Positions 26,011 through 34,584 of a DNA stretch of 64,000 bases are shown piece by piece. The notes below the pieces were generated by a model. That model did not search any database and was not told the origin of the DNA. It saw only the letters and a list, made by a program, of their open reading frames with translations. Location of the stretch: positions 186,001 to 250,000 of the forward strand of contig NZ_JACHNX010000003.1 in assembly GCF_014199595.1 (NCBI RefSeq). Reading direction: 5' to 3'. Numbering within the stretch: position 1 is the stretch's first letter; each line of letters starts with the position of its first letter. Origin of the DNA: Sphingomonas yabuuchiae. Its GTDB lineage: Bacteria; Pseudomonadota; Alphaproteobacteria; Sphingomonadales; Sphingomonadaceae. The position numbers were made by a program, and so were the translations under genes.

Positions 26011-27299
26011 CCCTGTTCGAATGGCTTCAGGCGAGCGGCATCGAACTGCCGACCCGCGCCGAAGCCATTGAGGCGGCGGTCGCCTCGGTCCTGACGCTCG
26101 CCATGCTGGCGGGCGGGGTGGTTGCGGGGCGCAAGCTCGGCCCGCCCATCGCCGCCATGGTACAGCGTTTCGCCATCGCCCAGGGCGAGACGCTGCACGC
26201 CCGCATCTGCGCGATCACCCGACACGGCGCCGCCGCCTTCCTGCTGATGACCTTGGGCGCGATCTGGCCCTGGGAGTCGCTGGCGGGTGTGCCGATCGGG
26301 CTGGCGCTGGGCGCGTCGGTGGCGCGGGCGGGGTTCCAGCTGTTGCGCGGACTGAACCTGCCGCGCTGGCTGGCCTGGGTCTTTGCCATCGTCTGTTTCG
26401 TGGCGCTGTTCAGCCGCGAGATCGGCGGGCTCGAGCCGGTCACCCGCCTGGCCGAGCAGATCGGCTTTACCGTGGGGTCGCGGCGATTCTCGGTCATGCT
26501 GCTGGTGACGATGATTGTCACGGTGGTCGCGATCCTCGCCGTCACCCGCGCCGTCACCCGGATCACCGAGCAGTGGATCGGCCATGCCCGCGGGCTGGAC
26601 CCGACGCAGAAGCTGCTGGCGCAGAAACTCGCCAGCATCGCCATCGTCGTCATCGCCTTCTTCTTTGCGATGGACCTGCTGGAGATCGACCTGACCAGCC
26701 TGGCGCTGTTCTCGGGCGGTTTCGGCCTCGCGATCGGTTTCGGACTTCAGAAGACGATCGGCAATCTGATCGCCGGGATCATCCTGCTGATGGACCGCTC
26801 GATCAAGCCGGGCGACGTCATCGCGCTCCAGAACGAAATCGGCTGGGTGAACAAGATCGGCGTGCGCGCCGTCTCGATCATCACCCGCGACGGCAAGGAG
26901 CATCTGATTCCCAATGAGAATCTGATGACGCAGGAGGTGGAGAACTGGTCCTATTCCGACCGCAACGTCCGTGTCCGCATCCCCGTCTCCATCGCCTATG
27001 ACAACGACCTGAAGCTGGCCCAGGAATTGATGCTGCGCGCCGCGCGCGAATCACCACGCGTCCTGAAAAGCCCCAAGCCGACCGTCTGGCTGATGAGCTT
27101 CGGCGATTATGCGCTTCAGCACGAAATCCTGGCATGGATCAGCGACCCGGAAAGCGGCGTCGGCAATGTCCGTTCCGATGTGCTCAACCGCCTGTGGTTC
27201 CTCTTCAAGGAGCATGGAATCGGCCTGCCCTATCCCCAGCGCGACATCCATATCCGATCGCTGCCGACGGGGATGCGGCACGAGAATCTCGATGCTTGA
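26007..27299 (+). CDS. MscS-family mechanosensitive channel
   Basis: A protein of 430 residues with about five to six membrane helices. The pore helix and upper beta domain hold the MscS signature LFSGGFGLAIGFGLQKTIGN then AGIILLMDRSIKPGDVIAL, followed by HLIPNENLMTQEVENWSYSD. It opens under membrane tension to release solutes. The ATG at 26007 overlaps the metC stop by 4 bp, an unusual pairing of a channel with a methionine-biosynthesis gene. Confidence 0.92.
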   Translation: MTLFEWLQASGIELPTRAEAIEAAVASVLTLAMLAGGVVAGRKLGPPIAAMVQRFAIAQGETLHARICAITRHGAAAFLLMTLGAIWPWESLAGVPIGLALGASVARAGFQLLRGLNLPRWLAWVFAIVCFVALFSREIGGLEPVTRLAEQIGFTVGSRRFSVMLLVTMIVTVVAILAVTRAVTRITEQWIGHARGLDPTQKLLAQKLASIAIVVIAFFFAMDLLEIDLTSLALFSGGFGLAIGFGLQKTIGNLIAGIILLMDRSIKPGDVIALQNEIGWVNKIGVRAVSIITRDGKEHLIPNENLMTQEVENWSYSDRNVRVRIPVSIAYDNDLKLAQELMLRAARESPRVLKSPKPTVWLMSFGDYALQHEILAWISDPESGVGNVRSDVLNRLWFLFKEHGIGLPYPQRDIHIRSLPTGMRHENLDA

Positions 27300-27494
27300 T
27301 CTGTGTTATTTGCGCAACATCGCGTCATCCGAGCATCAGTCTATGTTCGATTATACTTGTGCAGCGCACCACGGCCTGCCAATCTTTCACAACTCGCAAG
27401 GCAGACGGTCCGCCGGGTTTGACCCGACACATAGAGGCCGCACCGATGCGAGGTTGCAGGTGAGAACATCGAATTTCCGTTTGAAAGGGAAACG

Positions 27495-28334
27495 ATGCGC
27501 TTCTCCACGATCCTCCTTGGCGGCCTCTCGCTGGTCGCCGCGACGCCCGCCTTTGCGCAGGACAGCGCCGGTGCGGATACCGCGCCGCCCTCGCCGATCA
27601 CGGTCAGCGGCAGCGCCGCGATCCTGACCGACTATCGCCTTCGCGGCGTGTCGCAGACCAACAAGAATGCCGCGGTCCAGGCGGCACTGACCGTCGCGCA
27701 TGAAAGCGGCTTCTATATCGGCACCTTCGCGTCGAACCTGGCGGGCTGGGGCACGTTCGGCGGCGCCAATATGGAACTGGACGGCATTGCCGGGTACAAG
27801 CACACATACGGCTCCGCGACCGTCGATGCGGGCGTGACCTGGTACACCTATCCGGGTGGCGCCTCGGAAACCGATGTGGTCGAGTTCTTCGGCCGCCTGT
27901 CGGGCACCGCCGGCCCCGCGACGCTGACCGCCGGTGCCTATTATGCGCCCAAGCAGACCTCGCTCGGCAACTTCTCCAACACCTCGTACAGCCGGGGCCA
28001 GCGTTGGGATAACGTCTACCTGACCGGCGACGGCGCGGCGGGCATTCCGGGTACGCCGATCACCGCCAAGGCGCATATCGGCTATTCCAAGGGCAATCCG
28101 GGCCTGGGGCCCAACGGCACCAGCCTGTCGCCGACCGGCAGCTATTGGGACTGGTCGCTGGGCGCCGATGTCGCGGCGTACAAGAACCTGACCTTCAACG
28201 TCTCGTACATCGACACCGACATCACCAAATCGAAGGCAGCCTATCTGCAGCCGAACTTCTCGCAATATCAGACGGCGGGGGGCGCCTCGATCTCGGATGC
28301 GACGGTGGTGTTCTCGCTGACGGCCGCTTTCTAA
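27495..28334 (+). CDS. TorF-family putative porin
   Basis: A protein of 279 residues with a signal peptide (LLGGLSLVAATPAFA) and an AAAGGGA ribosome site. The repeat-like beta-barrel strands carry the family opening SGSAAILTDYRLRGVSQT. Later hallmarks are GFYIGTFASNLAGWG and NMELDGIAGYKHTYG, with the terminal strand ending in Phe (VVFSLTAAF). It should form an outer-membrane barrel; the solute is unknown. A second, weaker relative is at 37731-38471. The 195 bp upstream should hold its promoter; a strong terminator follows. Confidence 0.88.
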   Translation: MRFSTILLGGLSLVAATPAFAQDSAGADTAPPSPITVSGSAAILTDYRLRGVSQTNKNAAVQAALTVAHESGFYIGTFASNLAGWGTFGGANMELDGIAGYKHTYGSATVDAGVTWYTYPGGASETDVVEFFGRLSGTAGPATLTAGAYYAPKQTSLGNFSNTSYSRGQRWDNVYLTGDGAAGIPGTPITAKAHIGYSKGNPGLGPNGTSLSPTGSYWDWSLGADVAAYKNLTFNVSYIDTDITKSKAAYLQPNFSQYQTAGGASISDATVVFSLTAAF

Positions 28335-28362
28335 AAGATATAATGGCTTTTCGGGGGTGAAG

Positions 28363-28392
28363 GGGCGGTGCCGGTGACGGCGCCGCCCTTTT
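28363..28392 (+). terminator. Terminator after the TorF porin
   Basis: GGGCGGTGCCG (28363-28373) pairs with CGGCGCCGCCC (28378-28388), with one G-T pair and a 4-nt loop, followed by TTTT. Confidence 0.85.
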
Positions 28393-28474
28393 CCATGGAA
28401 GCGACGGACAAGCCCCCTCGCCTCACGTCGAACCCGCGCCTAAGCTGACGCCCTGTCGCCGTGGAGTGCGTTCG

Positions 28475-29629
28475 ATGATCCGGTTCCGCCACGCTGCCCT
28501 GTCCTTCGGCCTGTTGTCCGCGCTTGTCGTTCCGTCGGCGGCGGCCTGGTCGCTCCAGAACGCGCTCCCCATTGTGCCGGTCAAGCCCGGTGGCTCCGGT
28601 CGGGTGCTGATCCAGTGGATGCCGGGCGAGATACGCTGCAACGGCGTGGCCGTGACGGGACAGCCGATCCGGCGGCCTTGGAACCAGCTGGGTTGGAGCG
28701 GCAATGAGACGCAGCGCGCCGTGACCATCCGCTTCACAATCGACCCGAGCGGTCGTCCGGTCTCGCTGACCCGAGAGACGACGGCCTATGTGCCGCAGTC
28801 CGAGGATGTCGCACCCGCGCTCGCCGCCAGCCGCTTTGCCGCCCGGTCGCCGCACCAGGATTGCTCCGTCACCTATGTGAGGCGCGGCAGCGCCCTGACG
28901 GCGGCGGATGCGCAGGAACTGATGGCCTATACGGTCCACCCGATATCGGGGCCGCTGCCGGACGAAGGATGGCAGCGGATCCGCGAGGCGGCTGGCGACT
29001 GCTTGACCAACCCCCAGCCCCAACCGCTCGAACGGCATTTCCCCGACTTCGCGACCATCACCGCCACGCCTGGCGTGCAGGACTGGTCGATGATCCGCTA
29101 TGACCTTGATGCGGGCGGGCGGACGCGTGGCGCGGCGCTGCTGGCGGGCACCGGCAACCGGGCACTGGATACCGCCGCGCTGAAGGCGATCCGCGAATCG
29201 CGCTTTACCAAGGGGGCGAAGACCGGCTGCCTCTATCCCTATTGGCGGGCCGCGGCCAAGCTGCCCGCCCCCGACATGCCCGAGGCGATCCGCGCCACCA
29301 AGCTCGCGGGCAACTGCCCCGATGAGCATGGCTGGGCCGTGCCGCCACAGCTTCGCTTTCCCGAACCCTATCGTCGCCGCTCGATCGAGGGCTGGGCGGT
29401 CATCGGCTATGACGTCGCGCCCTGGGGCCAGACAGGCAATCTGAGGGTCATCGCGGCCCAACCCTCCGACGAGTTCGGGACGCAGGCGCTGGGCATGATC
29501 CGCGACGCCAAGCTGCCGAGCAGCCCGCAGGGCTATACCGGCTGTGTCGACCGGGTGCGCTTCAAGATGGGGCCGGAGCCCGCGCCAAACGCGGGCGGCG
29601 AAGGCGGCGCGCCGGTGCCCGGGGCGTAA
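28475..29629 (+). CDS. Exported protein with three TonB-C-like repeats
   Basis: A protein of 384 residues from ATG 28475, preferred over GTG 28466 because a GGAG lies 8 nt upstream. A signal peptide (LLSALVVPSAAA) leads into three segments with the beta-strand pattern of TonB C-terminal domains: about 82-135 (VTIRFTIDPSGRPVSL), 204-262 (WSMIRYDLDAGGRTRGAAL) and 306-365 (GWAVIGYDVAPWGQTGNL). Each ends in a helix and a Cys-bearing strand (C130, C252, C357). No membrane anchor or Pro-rich linker is present, so it is unlikely to be an energy transducer. The function is unknown. Confidence 0.75.
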   Translation: MIRFRHAALSFGLLSALVVPSAAAWSLQNALPIVPVKPGGSGRVLIQWMPGEIRCNGVAVTGQPIRRPWNQLGWSGNETQRAVTIRFTIDPSGRPVSLTRETTAYVPQSEDVAPALAASRFAARSPHQDCSVTYVRRGSALTAADAQELMAYTVHPISGPLPDEGWQRIREAAGDCLTNPQPQPLERHFPDFATITATPGVQDWSMIRYDLDAGGRTRGAALLAGTGNRALDTAALKAIRESRFTKGAKTGCLYPYWRAAAKLPAPDMPEAIRATKLAGNCPDEHGWAVPPQLRFPEPYRRRSIEGWAVIGYDVAPWGQTGNLRVIAAQPSDEFGTQALGMIRDAKLPSSPQGYTGCVDRVRFKMGPEPAPNAGGEGGAPVPGA

Positions 29630-29661
29630 ATCACCAGGCGAGATGCGTTTGATACAAGGTT

Positions 29662-29763
29662 AGCCCCTCCCTTTCAGGGGAGGGGTTGGGGTGGGGCACC
29701 GCCACAAACGCTACGCCTGCGGAAGCGCCCCACCCCCGGCCCCTCCCCTGAAGGGGGAGGGGG
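29662..29763. repeat. Palindromic repeat, family B copy 1
   Basis: A 102-bp element beginning GCCCCTCCCTTTCAGGGGAG and ending with the near complement, with GGTTGGGGTGGGGC and GCCCCACCCCCGGC inner arms and a TACGCCTGCGGAAGC loop. It is almost identical to 37513-37613. A half copy lies at about 4136-4160. Confidence 0.85.
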
Positions 29764-29783
29764 CGCCTGCCCGATCGGCATGC

Positions 29784-29823
29784 AAAAAAGGGCCGGACAG
29801 GCGATCCGCCCCCGGCCCTTTTC
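29784..29823 (-). terminator. Terminator after the DUF3035 gene
   Basis: AAAAAAGGGCCGG (29784-29796) and CCGGCCCTTTT (29812-29822) make a stem with A-run and T-run flanks. It can act on both strands and closes the GGDEF-ribF-ileS-lspA-DUF3035 operon. Confidence 0.85.
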
Positions 29824-29840
29824 CTAACCCTTGTACGGCG

Positions 29841-30254
29841 TCACTTGGTGGCGGCGCGTGCGTCCTGGCCGTCGCCTTCGGGGGCGGCGACGATGTCGCG
29901 GGTCGTCGCGCCCTTGTCGACGACGTTGGTGCCGGGATCGCCGACCGACGAGCGGATGCCCGTATCGGCGCTATCGGCCCCGGCATTCTGCACCAGGCCA
30001 TATTCCGACTGGCTGCGCGCCGCCTGACCGCCGAACAGCGCGTCCAGCGTCTGCTGCTGGCCGCTGCGGGTCTGGACGGGGGCGGCGCCCGGCTGCGGCG
30101 GGACCAGCGCGAAGTCGGGCGGGATCACCAGCGAGGGCTGGCGCGCGACGGCGAATTCGTCGGGGCGCGCCCGGTCCAGGCCACGCCCGGCCCCACATCC
30201 CGTCAGCAACGCGGCGCAGGACAGACCTGCGATGACGGGCACCAACTTACGCAT
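29841..30254 (-). CDS. DUF3035 lipoprotein
   Basis: A protein of 137 residues with a lipobox (AALLTGC, Cys20). The DUF3035 signature PDEFAVARQPSLVIPPDFALVPP is at about 31-53, followed by a low-complexity tail. It starts inside the end of lspA (8-bp overlap), the usual place for this family in alphaproteobacteria. No function is established; an envelope role is likely from its lipidation and its lspA neighbour. Confidence 0.85.
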   Translation of the reverse strand: MRKLVPVIAGLSCAALLTGCGAGRGLDRARPDEFAVARQPSLVIPPDFALVPPQPGAAPVQTRSGQQQTLDALFGGQAARSQSEYGLVQNAGADSADTGIRSSVGDPGTNVVDKGATTRDIVAAPEGDGQDARAATK

Positions 30255-30753
30255 TGCTCTTCTCCACGGGAGCGGGCCGGTCGCGCACGAGAAGCGCGCG
30301 GGCCAGCAAAACCAGAACGCCTATCGTAATCGCTGCATCGGCGACATTGAAGACCAAAAAGGGACGCCACTCGCCGAAGTGCAGATCGGCGAAGTCGACG
30401 ACATAACCGAAGCGCACCCGGTCGAGGATATTGCCCAGCGCACCGCCCAGCACACAGCCGAGTGCGACCTGGTCCACCGGATTGCGCTCACGCGTCATCC
30501 AGAAGGCCACCGCCAGCGCGATCGCCCCGGTCATCGCCACCAACGCCCAGCGCGACGCGTTGCTGTCGGCGGTCAGCAGACCCAGCGAGATGCCGTAATT
30601 GGGCACGAAACGCAGGTTGAAGATCGGTACGATCTCACGAACGTCACCGAGCGAACGCAGGCCCATCGGCCCAGTCACCGCCCATTTGATGATCTGATCG
30701 ACCAGGAACAGCGCCAGCGCCGTCACCAGTCCACGCTTGGGCAGATTAGCCAT
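30247..30753 (-). CDS. lspA: Lipoprotein signal peptidase II
   Basis: A protein of 168 residues with four membrane helices. The catalytic aspartates are in GNILDRVRFGYVVDF and FNVADAAITIG, and FVPNYGISLGLL corresponds to the conserved N-x-G-x-x-x-G region. It cleaves prolipoprotein signal peptides before the lipidated Cys. Its ATG at 30753 overlaps the ileS stop and its own stop overlaps the DUF3035 start, so all three are translationally coupled. Confidence 0.95.
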   Translation of the reverse strand: MANLPKRGLVTALALFLVDQIIKWAVTGPMGLRSLGDVREIVPIFNLRFVPNYGISLGLLTADSNASRWALVAMTGAIALAVAFWMTRERNPVDQVALGCVLGGALGNILDRVRFGYVVDFADLHFGEWRPFLVFNVADAAITIGVLVLLARALLVRDRPAPVEKSNA

Positions 30754-33577
30754 GCGCGACCACCTCGGCACAACGGCCGCACAGCTCGCCGTCCGCCGAA
30801 ACGTCGGGCAAGTGACGCCAGCAGCGACCGCATTTGTGCTTCTCGGTACGGGTCACGCCGACCGTCTCGGCCAGGCTGACATCGGCGACGATGAACGCCT
30901 CGGCCAGCGCGTGCGGCTCCAGCGGCAGCGACGGGACCGTCACCTCCGCCTCGTTGGACGAACGCACGGTCTTTTCGCGGCGCAGCGGCTCGATCGCCTC
31001 GGTCACCTGTGCGCGAAGCCCACGGATCTCGGTCCAGCGCGCCATCAGCGCCTCATCCTCGCCCAGCTGCGGCAGTTCCGGCCATTCGAGCAGATGGACC
31101 GAGCCATCCTCCGACGGGAAGCGCGACTGCCACACTTCCTCGGCGGTGAAGCACAAGATCGGCGCGGCATAGCGGACCAGCGCATGGAACAGGATATCGA
31201 GCACGGTGCGATAGCTGCGACGCTTGGGATCGGTCGCCGCATCGCAATAGAGCGAGTCCTTGCGGATATCGAAGAAGAAGGCCGACAGGTCCTCATTCGC
31301 GAAATCGGTCAGCGCACGGAGATAGCGGTTGAACTCGAAAGCCTCGGCCGCGCGGCGCAGCTCGGTGTCGAGCGCGGTCAGACGTGCCAGGACATAACGC
31401 TCCAGTTCGGGCATCGCATCGAACGAGATGCGCTCTTCCTCGCTGAACCCGTCGAGCGCGCCCAGCATATAGCGGAAGGTGTTGCGCAGCTTGCGATAGC
31501 TGTCCGAGGCGGTGGCCAGCACCTCCTTGCCGATGCGGACATCCTCGAAATAATCGGTCGAGGCGGTCCAGATGCGCAGGATGTCGGCACCCGACTCGCC
31601 GATGATCTTCAGCGGGTCGACGACATTGCCCAGCGACTTGGACATCTTGCGCCCCTGCCCGTCGAGCGCGAATCCATGAGTCAGCACCGCGTCGTAAGGC
31701 GCACGACCGCGCGTGCCGCACGACTCGAGCAGCGACGACTGGAACCAGCCGCGATGCTGGTCCGAGCCTTCGAGATACAGGTTCGCGCGCGTGCCCTCGC
31801 CATAGCGCGCCTCGATCACGAAGGCATGGGTCGAGCCGGAGTCGAACCACACGTCCAGGATGTCGTTGACCGGCTCGAAATCGGCGAGGTTGTAGTCCGC
31901 ACCCAGCAGCGCCTGGTGATCGGCGGTGAACCACGCATCGGCCCCTCCCGCGCGGAAAGCGTCGAGGATGCGGGCATTGACCGCCTTGTCGGCGAGATAT
32001 TCGCCGGTCTGGCGGTTCACATAGAGCGCGATCGGCACGCCCCAGGCGCGCTGGCGGCTGATGACCCAGTCGGGACGCCCTTCCACCATCGAACGGATGC
32101 GGTTGCGGCTGCGCTCGGGCACCCAGCGGGTGCGCTCGATCGCGTCCAGCGCGGTCTGGCGCAGCGTCGCGCCATTGCCCAGCGGCACGGTGAGCAGCGG
32201 CGTCACACCCGAGATGGGATCGACATTGGCCATCGCCAGATCGGGGATCAGCGTGGTGTCGGCGCGGTCCATCGGGATGAACCATTGCGGCGTCGCGCGG
32301 AAGATGACCTTGGCCTTGGAGCGCCAGCTATGCGGATAGCTGTGCTGGAAATCGTCCGAGGCGGACAGCAGCGCACCGGCCTCGCGCAGGTCCGCACAGA
32401 TCGGGCCATCGGCGGAGACGAACTTCTTGTTGATGACGCTGCCCTGGCCGCCCAGCCATGCCCAGTCGGGGCGATAGGTGCCGTCGGCCTGCACCGCGAA
32501 GACCGGGTCGATGCCGTGCGCCTTGCACAGCAGGAAGTCGTCCTCGCCGTGATCGGGAGCCATATGGACGAGGCCGGTACCGGCGTCGGTCGTGACGAAC
32601 TCGCCCGCCAGGAACGGCCGGGGCTTGGCGAAGAATCCGCCCAGCTTGTGCATCGGGTGAAGCGCGGTCGCGCCCTCCAGCACCGGCCCCTTGGCCAGCG
32701 CGATGAAGCCCTCCATCGCGATGCCGGTCCGCTTGGTGAAGGCGGGCAACAGCGGCTCGGCGACCAGATAGCGACGGCCGCCGCACTCGAAGTGCAGATA
32801 GTCGATCGCCTCGCCATAGCTCAGCGCCTGGTTGACCGGGATCGTCCAGGGGGTGGTGGTCCAGATGACCGCCAGCGCGCCGACCAGATCGGGATATTCG
32901 GGGCACGATGCGACCTCGAACCCGACATCGATCTGGGTCGAGACGATGTCTTCATATTCGACCTCGGCTTCGGCCAGCGCGGTCTTTTCGACCGGCGACC
33001 ACATGACCGGCTTGGCGCCGCGATAGAGCTGGCCCGATTCGGCGAACTTCAGCAGCTCGCCCGCGATCACCGCCTCGGCGTCATAGGTCATGGTCAGGTA
33101 CGGATTGGCCCAGTCGCCCATCACGCCCAGCCGCTCGAACTGCGCCTTTTGCGTGCCGACCCAGGTGTCGGCATAGGCGCGGCACTCGGCGCGGAACTGC
33201 GCGACGGGCACCTCGTCCTTGTTCAGCTTCTTGGCGCGATACGCCTCCTCGACCTTCCACTCGATCGGCAGGCCGTGACAGTCCCAGCCGGGGACATAGG
33301 GCGCGTCCTTGCCCATCAGGGTCTGCGAACGGACGATGATGTCCTTCAGCACCTTGTTGAGCGCATGGCCCATGTGAATGTCGCCATTCGCATAAGGCGG
33401 GCCGTCGTGCAGGATGAACCGCTCACGCCCGCCACGCTCACGGCGCAGGCGGTCGTACAGCCCCATCTTGGCCCAGCGATCCAGGATCGCCGGTTCCTTG
33501 GCGGCAAGTCCCGCCTTCATGGGGAAATCGGTCTTCGGCAGGAAGACGGTGTCGCGGTAATCGGGCGCGTCGCTCAT
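30746..33577 (-). CDS. ileS: Isoleucyl-tRNA synthetase
   Basis: A protein of 943 residues, the expected bacterial length. The HIGH-type motif is HMGH at 68-71 (NGDIHMGHALNK) and the KMSKS loop is GRKMSKSLGN near 643. The editing domain lies between them. The C-terminal zinc site CGRCWRHL and LCGRCAEVV is complete. It charges tRNA-Ile and edits Val. The ATG at 33577 follows a GGGGA-type site. It is the third gene of the GGDEF-ribF-ileS-lspA unit. Confidence 0.97.
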   Translation of the reverse strand: MSDAPDYRDTVFLPKTDFPMKAGLAAKEPAILDRWAKMGLYDRLRRERGGRERFILHDGPPYANGDIHMGHALNKVLKDIIVRSQTLMGKDAPYVPGWDCHGLPIEWKVEEAYRAKKLNKDEVPVAQFRAECRAYADTWVGTQKAQFERLGVMGDWANPYLTMTYDAEAVIAGELLKFAESGQLYRGAKPVMWSPVEKTALAEAEVEYEDIVSTQIDVGFEVASCPEYPDLVGALAVIWTTTPWTIPVNQALSYGEAIDYLHFECGGRRYLVAEPLLPAFTKRTGIAMEGFIALAKGPVLEGATALHPMHKLGGFFAKPRPFLAGEFVTTDAGTGLVHMAPDHGEDDFLLCKAHGIDPVFAVQADGTYRPDWAWLGGQGSVINKKFVSADGPICADLREAGALLSASDDFQHSYPHSWRSKAKVIFRATPQWFIPMDRADTTLIPDLAMANVDPISGVTPLLTVPLGNGATLRQTALDAIERTRWVPERSRNRIRSMVEGRPDWVISRQRAWGVPIALYVNRQTGEYLADKAVNARILDAFRAGGADAWFTADHQALLGADYNLADFEPVNDILDVWFDSGSTHAFVIEARYGEGTRANLYLEGSDQHRGWFQSSLLESCGTRGRAPYDAVLTHGFALDGQGRKMSKSLGNVVDPLKIIGESGADILRIWTASTDYFEDVRIGKEVLATASDSYRKLRNTFRYMLGALDGFSEEERISFDAMPELERYVLARLTALDTELRRAAEAFEFNRYLRALTDFANEDLSAFFFDIRKDSLYCDAATDPKRRSYRTVLDILFHALVRYAAPILCFTAEEVWQSRFPSEDGSVHLLEWPELPQLGEDEALMARWTEIRGLRAQVTEAIEPLRREKTVRSSNEAEVTVPSLPLEPHALAEAFIVADVSLAETVGVTRTEKHKCGRCWRHLPDVSADGELCGRCAEVVAHG

Positions 33578-33612
33578 AGGGGACACGCCCTTAACGACTT
33601 TAGGTTAACACG

Positions 33613-34551
33613 TCATGCCGGATTATGCGACGACAGTATTTCGCGCGCACGCGCGCAGTCGGCGTCCATCTGCGTGACCAGCGCATCGAGCGAATCGAAC
33701 TTCGCCTCGGGCCGCAGATAGTCGATCAGCTCGACCGACAGGCGCTGCCCGTACAGGTCGCCGCCGAAATCAAAGAAATGCGGCTCCAGCAATTCCTTGG
33801 GCGGATCGAACTGGGGGCGGATGCCCAGATTGGCGGCCCCGTCTAGCACCTGGCCGTCGTCCAGCCGCCCGCGCACCGCATAGATGCCGTAAGCCGGGCG
33901 CAGATATTCGCCCATGTCGAGATTGGCGGTCGGATAGCCGATGGTGCGGCCCAGCTTGTCGCCATGCTGCACCACGCCCTGGATCGTATAGGGCCGGGTC
34001 AGCAACCGCGCCGCCGTCTCGGGATCGCCCGCCGTCAGCGCGGCGCGAATCCGGCTGGACGAGATCGTCTCGCCGTCCAGCATCACCGGCGCCACCGCAT
34101 CGGTCGAAAAGCCCTGCGTCCGGCCCCAGGCGCGCAGGGACGTCACATCGCCGCTGCGCGCGCGGCCGAAGGTGAAGTCCTCGCCCGTCACCACACCGCC
34201 GACCCGCAAGGCGCCCAGCAGGCGCGCTTGCACGAAATCCTCCGCCGACAGTGCCGCAAGGTCGGTGTCGAAACCGAACACCACCATCGCATCCACGCCC
34301 GCCGCCGCGAACAGCCGCTCGCGCTGGTCGAGCGTGGTCAGGCGGAAGGGCGCGGCGTCGGGCTTGAAGTAACGGATCGGATGCGGGTCGAAGGTGGCGA
34401 CCAGCGCTGGCCGCCCTTCGGCACGCGCACGGGCGACGGCGGCACCGACCACCGCCTGATGCCCCAGATGGAACCCGTCGAAATTGCCCAGCGCGACGAT
34501 TCCGCCCGCCAGATGCGCCGGGATGGGCCCCGCGCCGTCAACTCGCTGCAT
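33613..34551 (-). CDS. ribF: Bifunctional riboflavin kinase/FAD synthetase
   Basis: A protein of 312 residues. The FAD-synthetase domain carries GNFDGFHLGHQ at 22-32, TFDPHP, and ISSSRIRAAL near 164. The riboflavin-kinase domain follows with GDKLGRTIGYPTANLDM and the NLGIRPQFD block. It makes FMN and then FAD from riboflavin. It is 35 bp upstream of ileS, the conserved order. Confidence 0.96.
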   Translation of the reverse strand: MQRVDGAGPIPAHLAGGIVALGNFDGFHLGHQAVVGAAVARARAEGRPALVATFDPHPIRYFKPDAAPFRLTTLDQRERLFAAAGVDAMVVFGFDTDLAALSAEDFVQARLLGALRVGGVVTGEDFTFGRARSGDVTSLRAWGRTQGFSTDAVAPVMLDGETISSSRIRAALTAGDPETAARLLTRPYTIQGVVQHGDKLGRTIGYPTANLDMGEYLRPAYGIYAVRGRLDDGQVLDGAANLGIRPQFDPPKELLEPHFFDFGGDLYGQRLSVELIDYLRPEAKFDSLDALVTQMDADCARAREILSSHNPA

Positions 34552-34584
34552 GACCGCGCGCTATAACAGGCCTCACCGAATTGG

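Noticed and set aside
30737..33721. A 994-codon plus-strand frame opposite ileS
   Set aside because: ileS has HMGH, KMSKS and zinc motifs on the minus strand. The plus frame is a compositional shadow.
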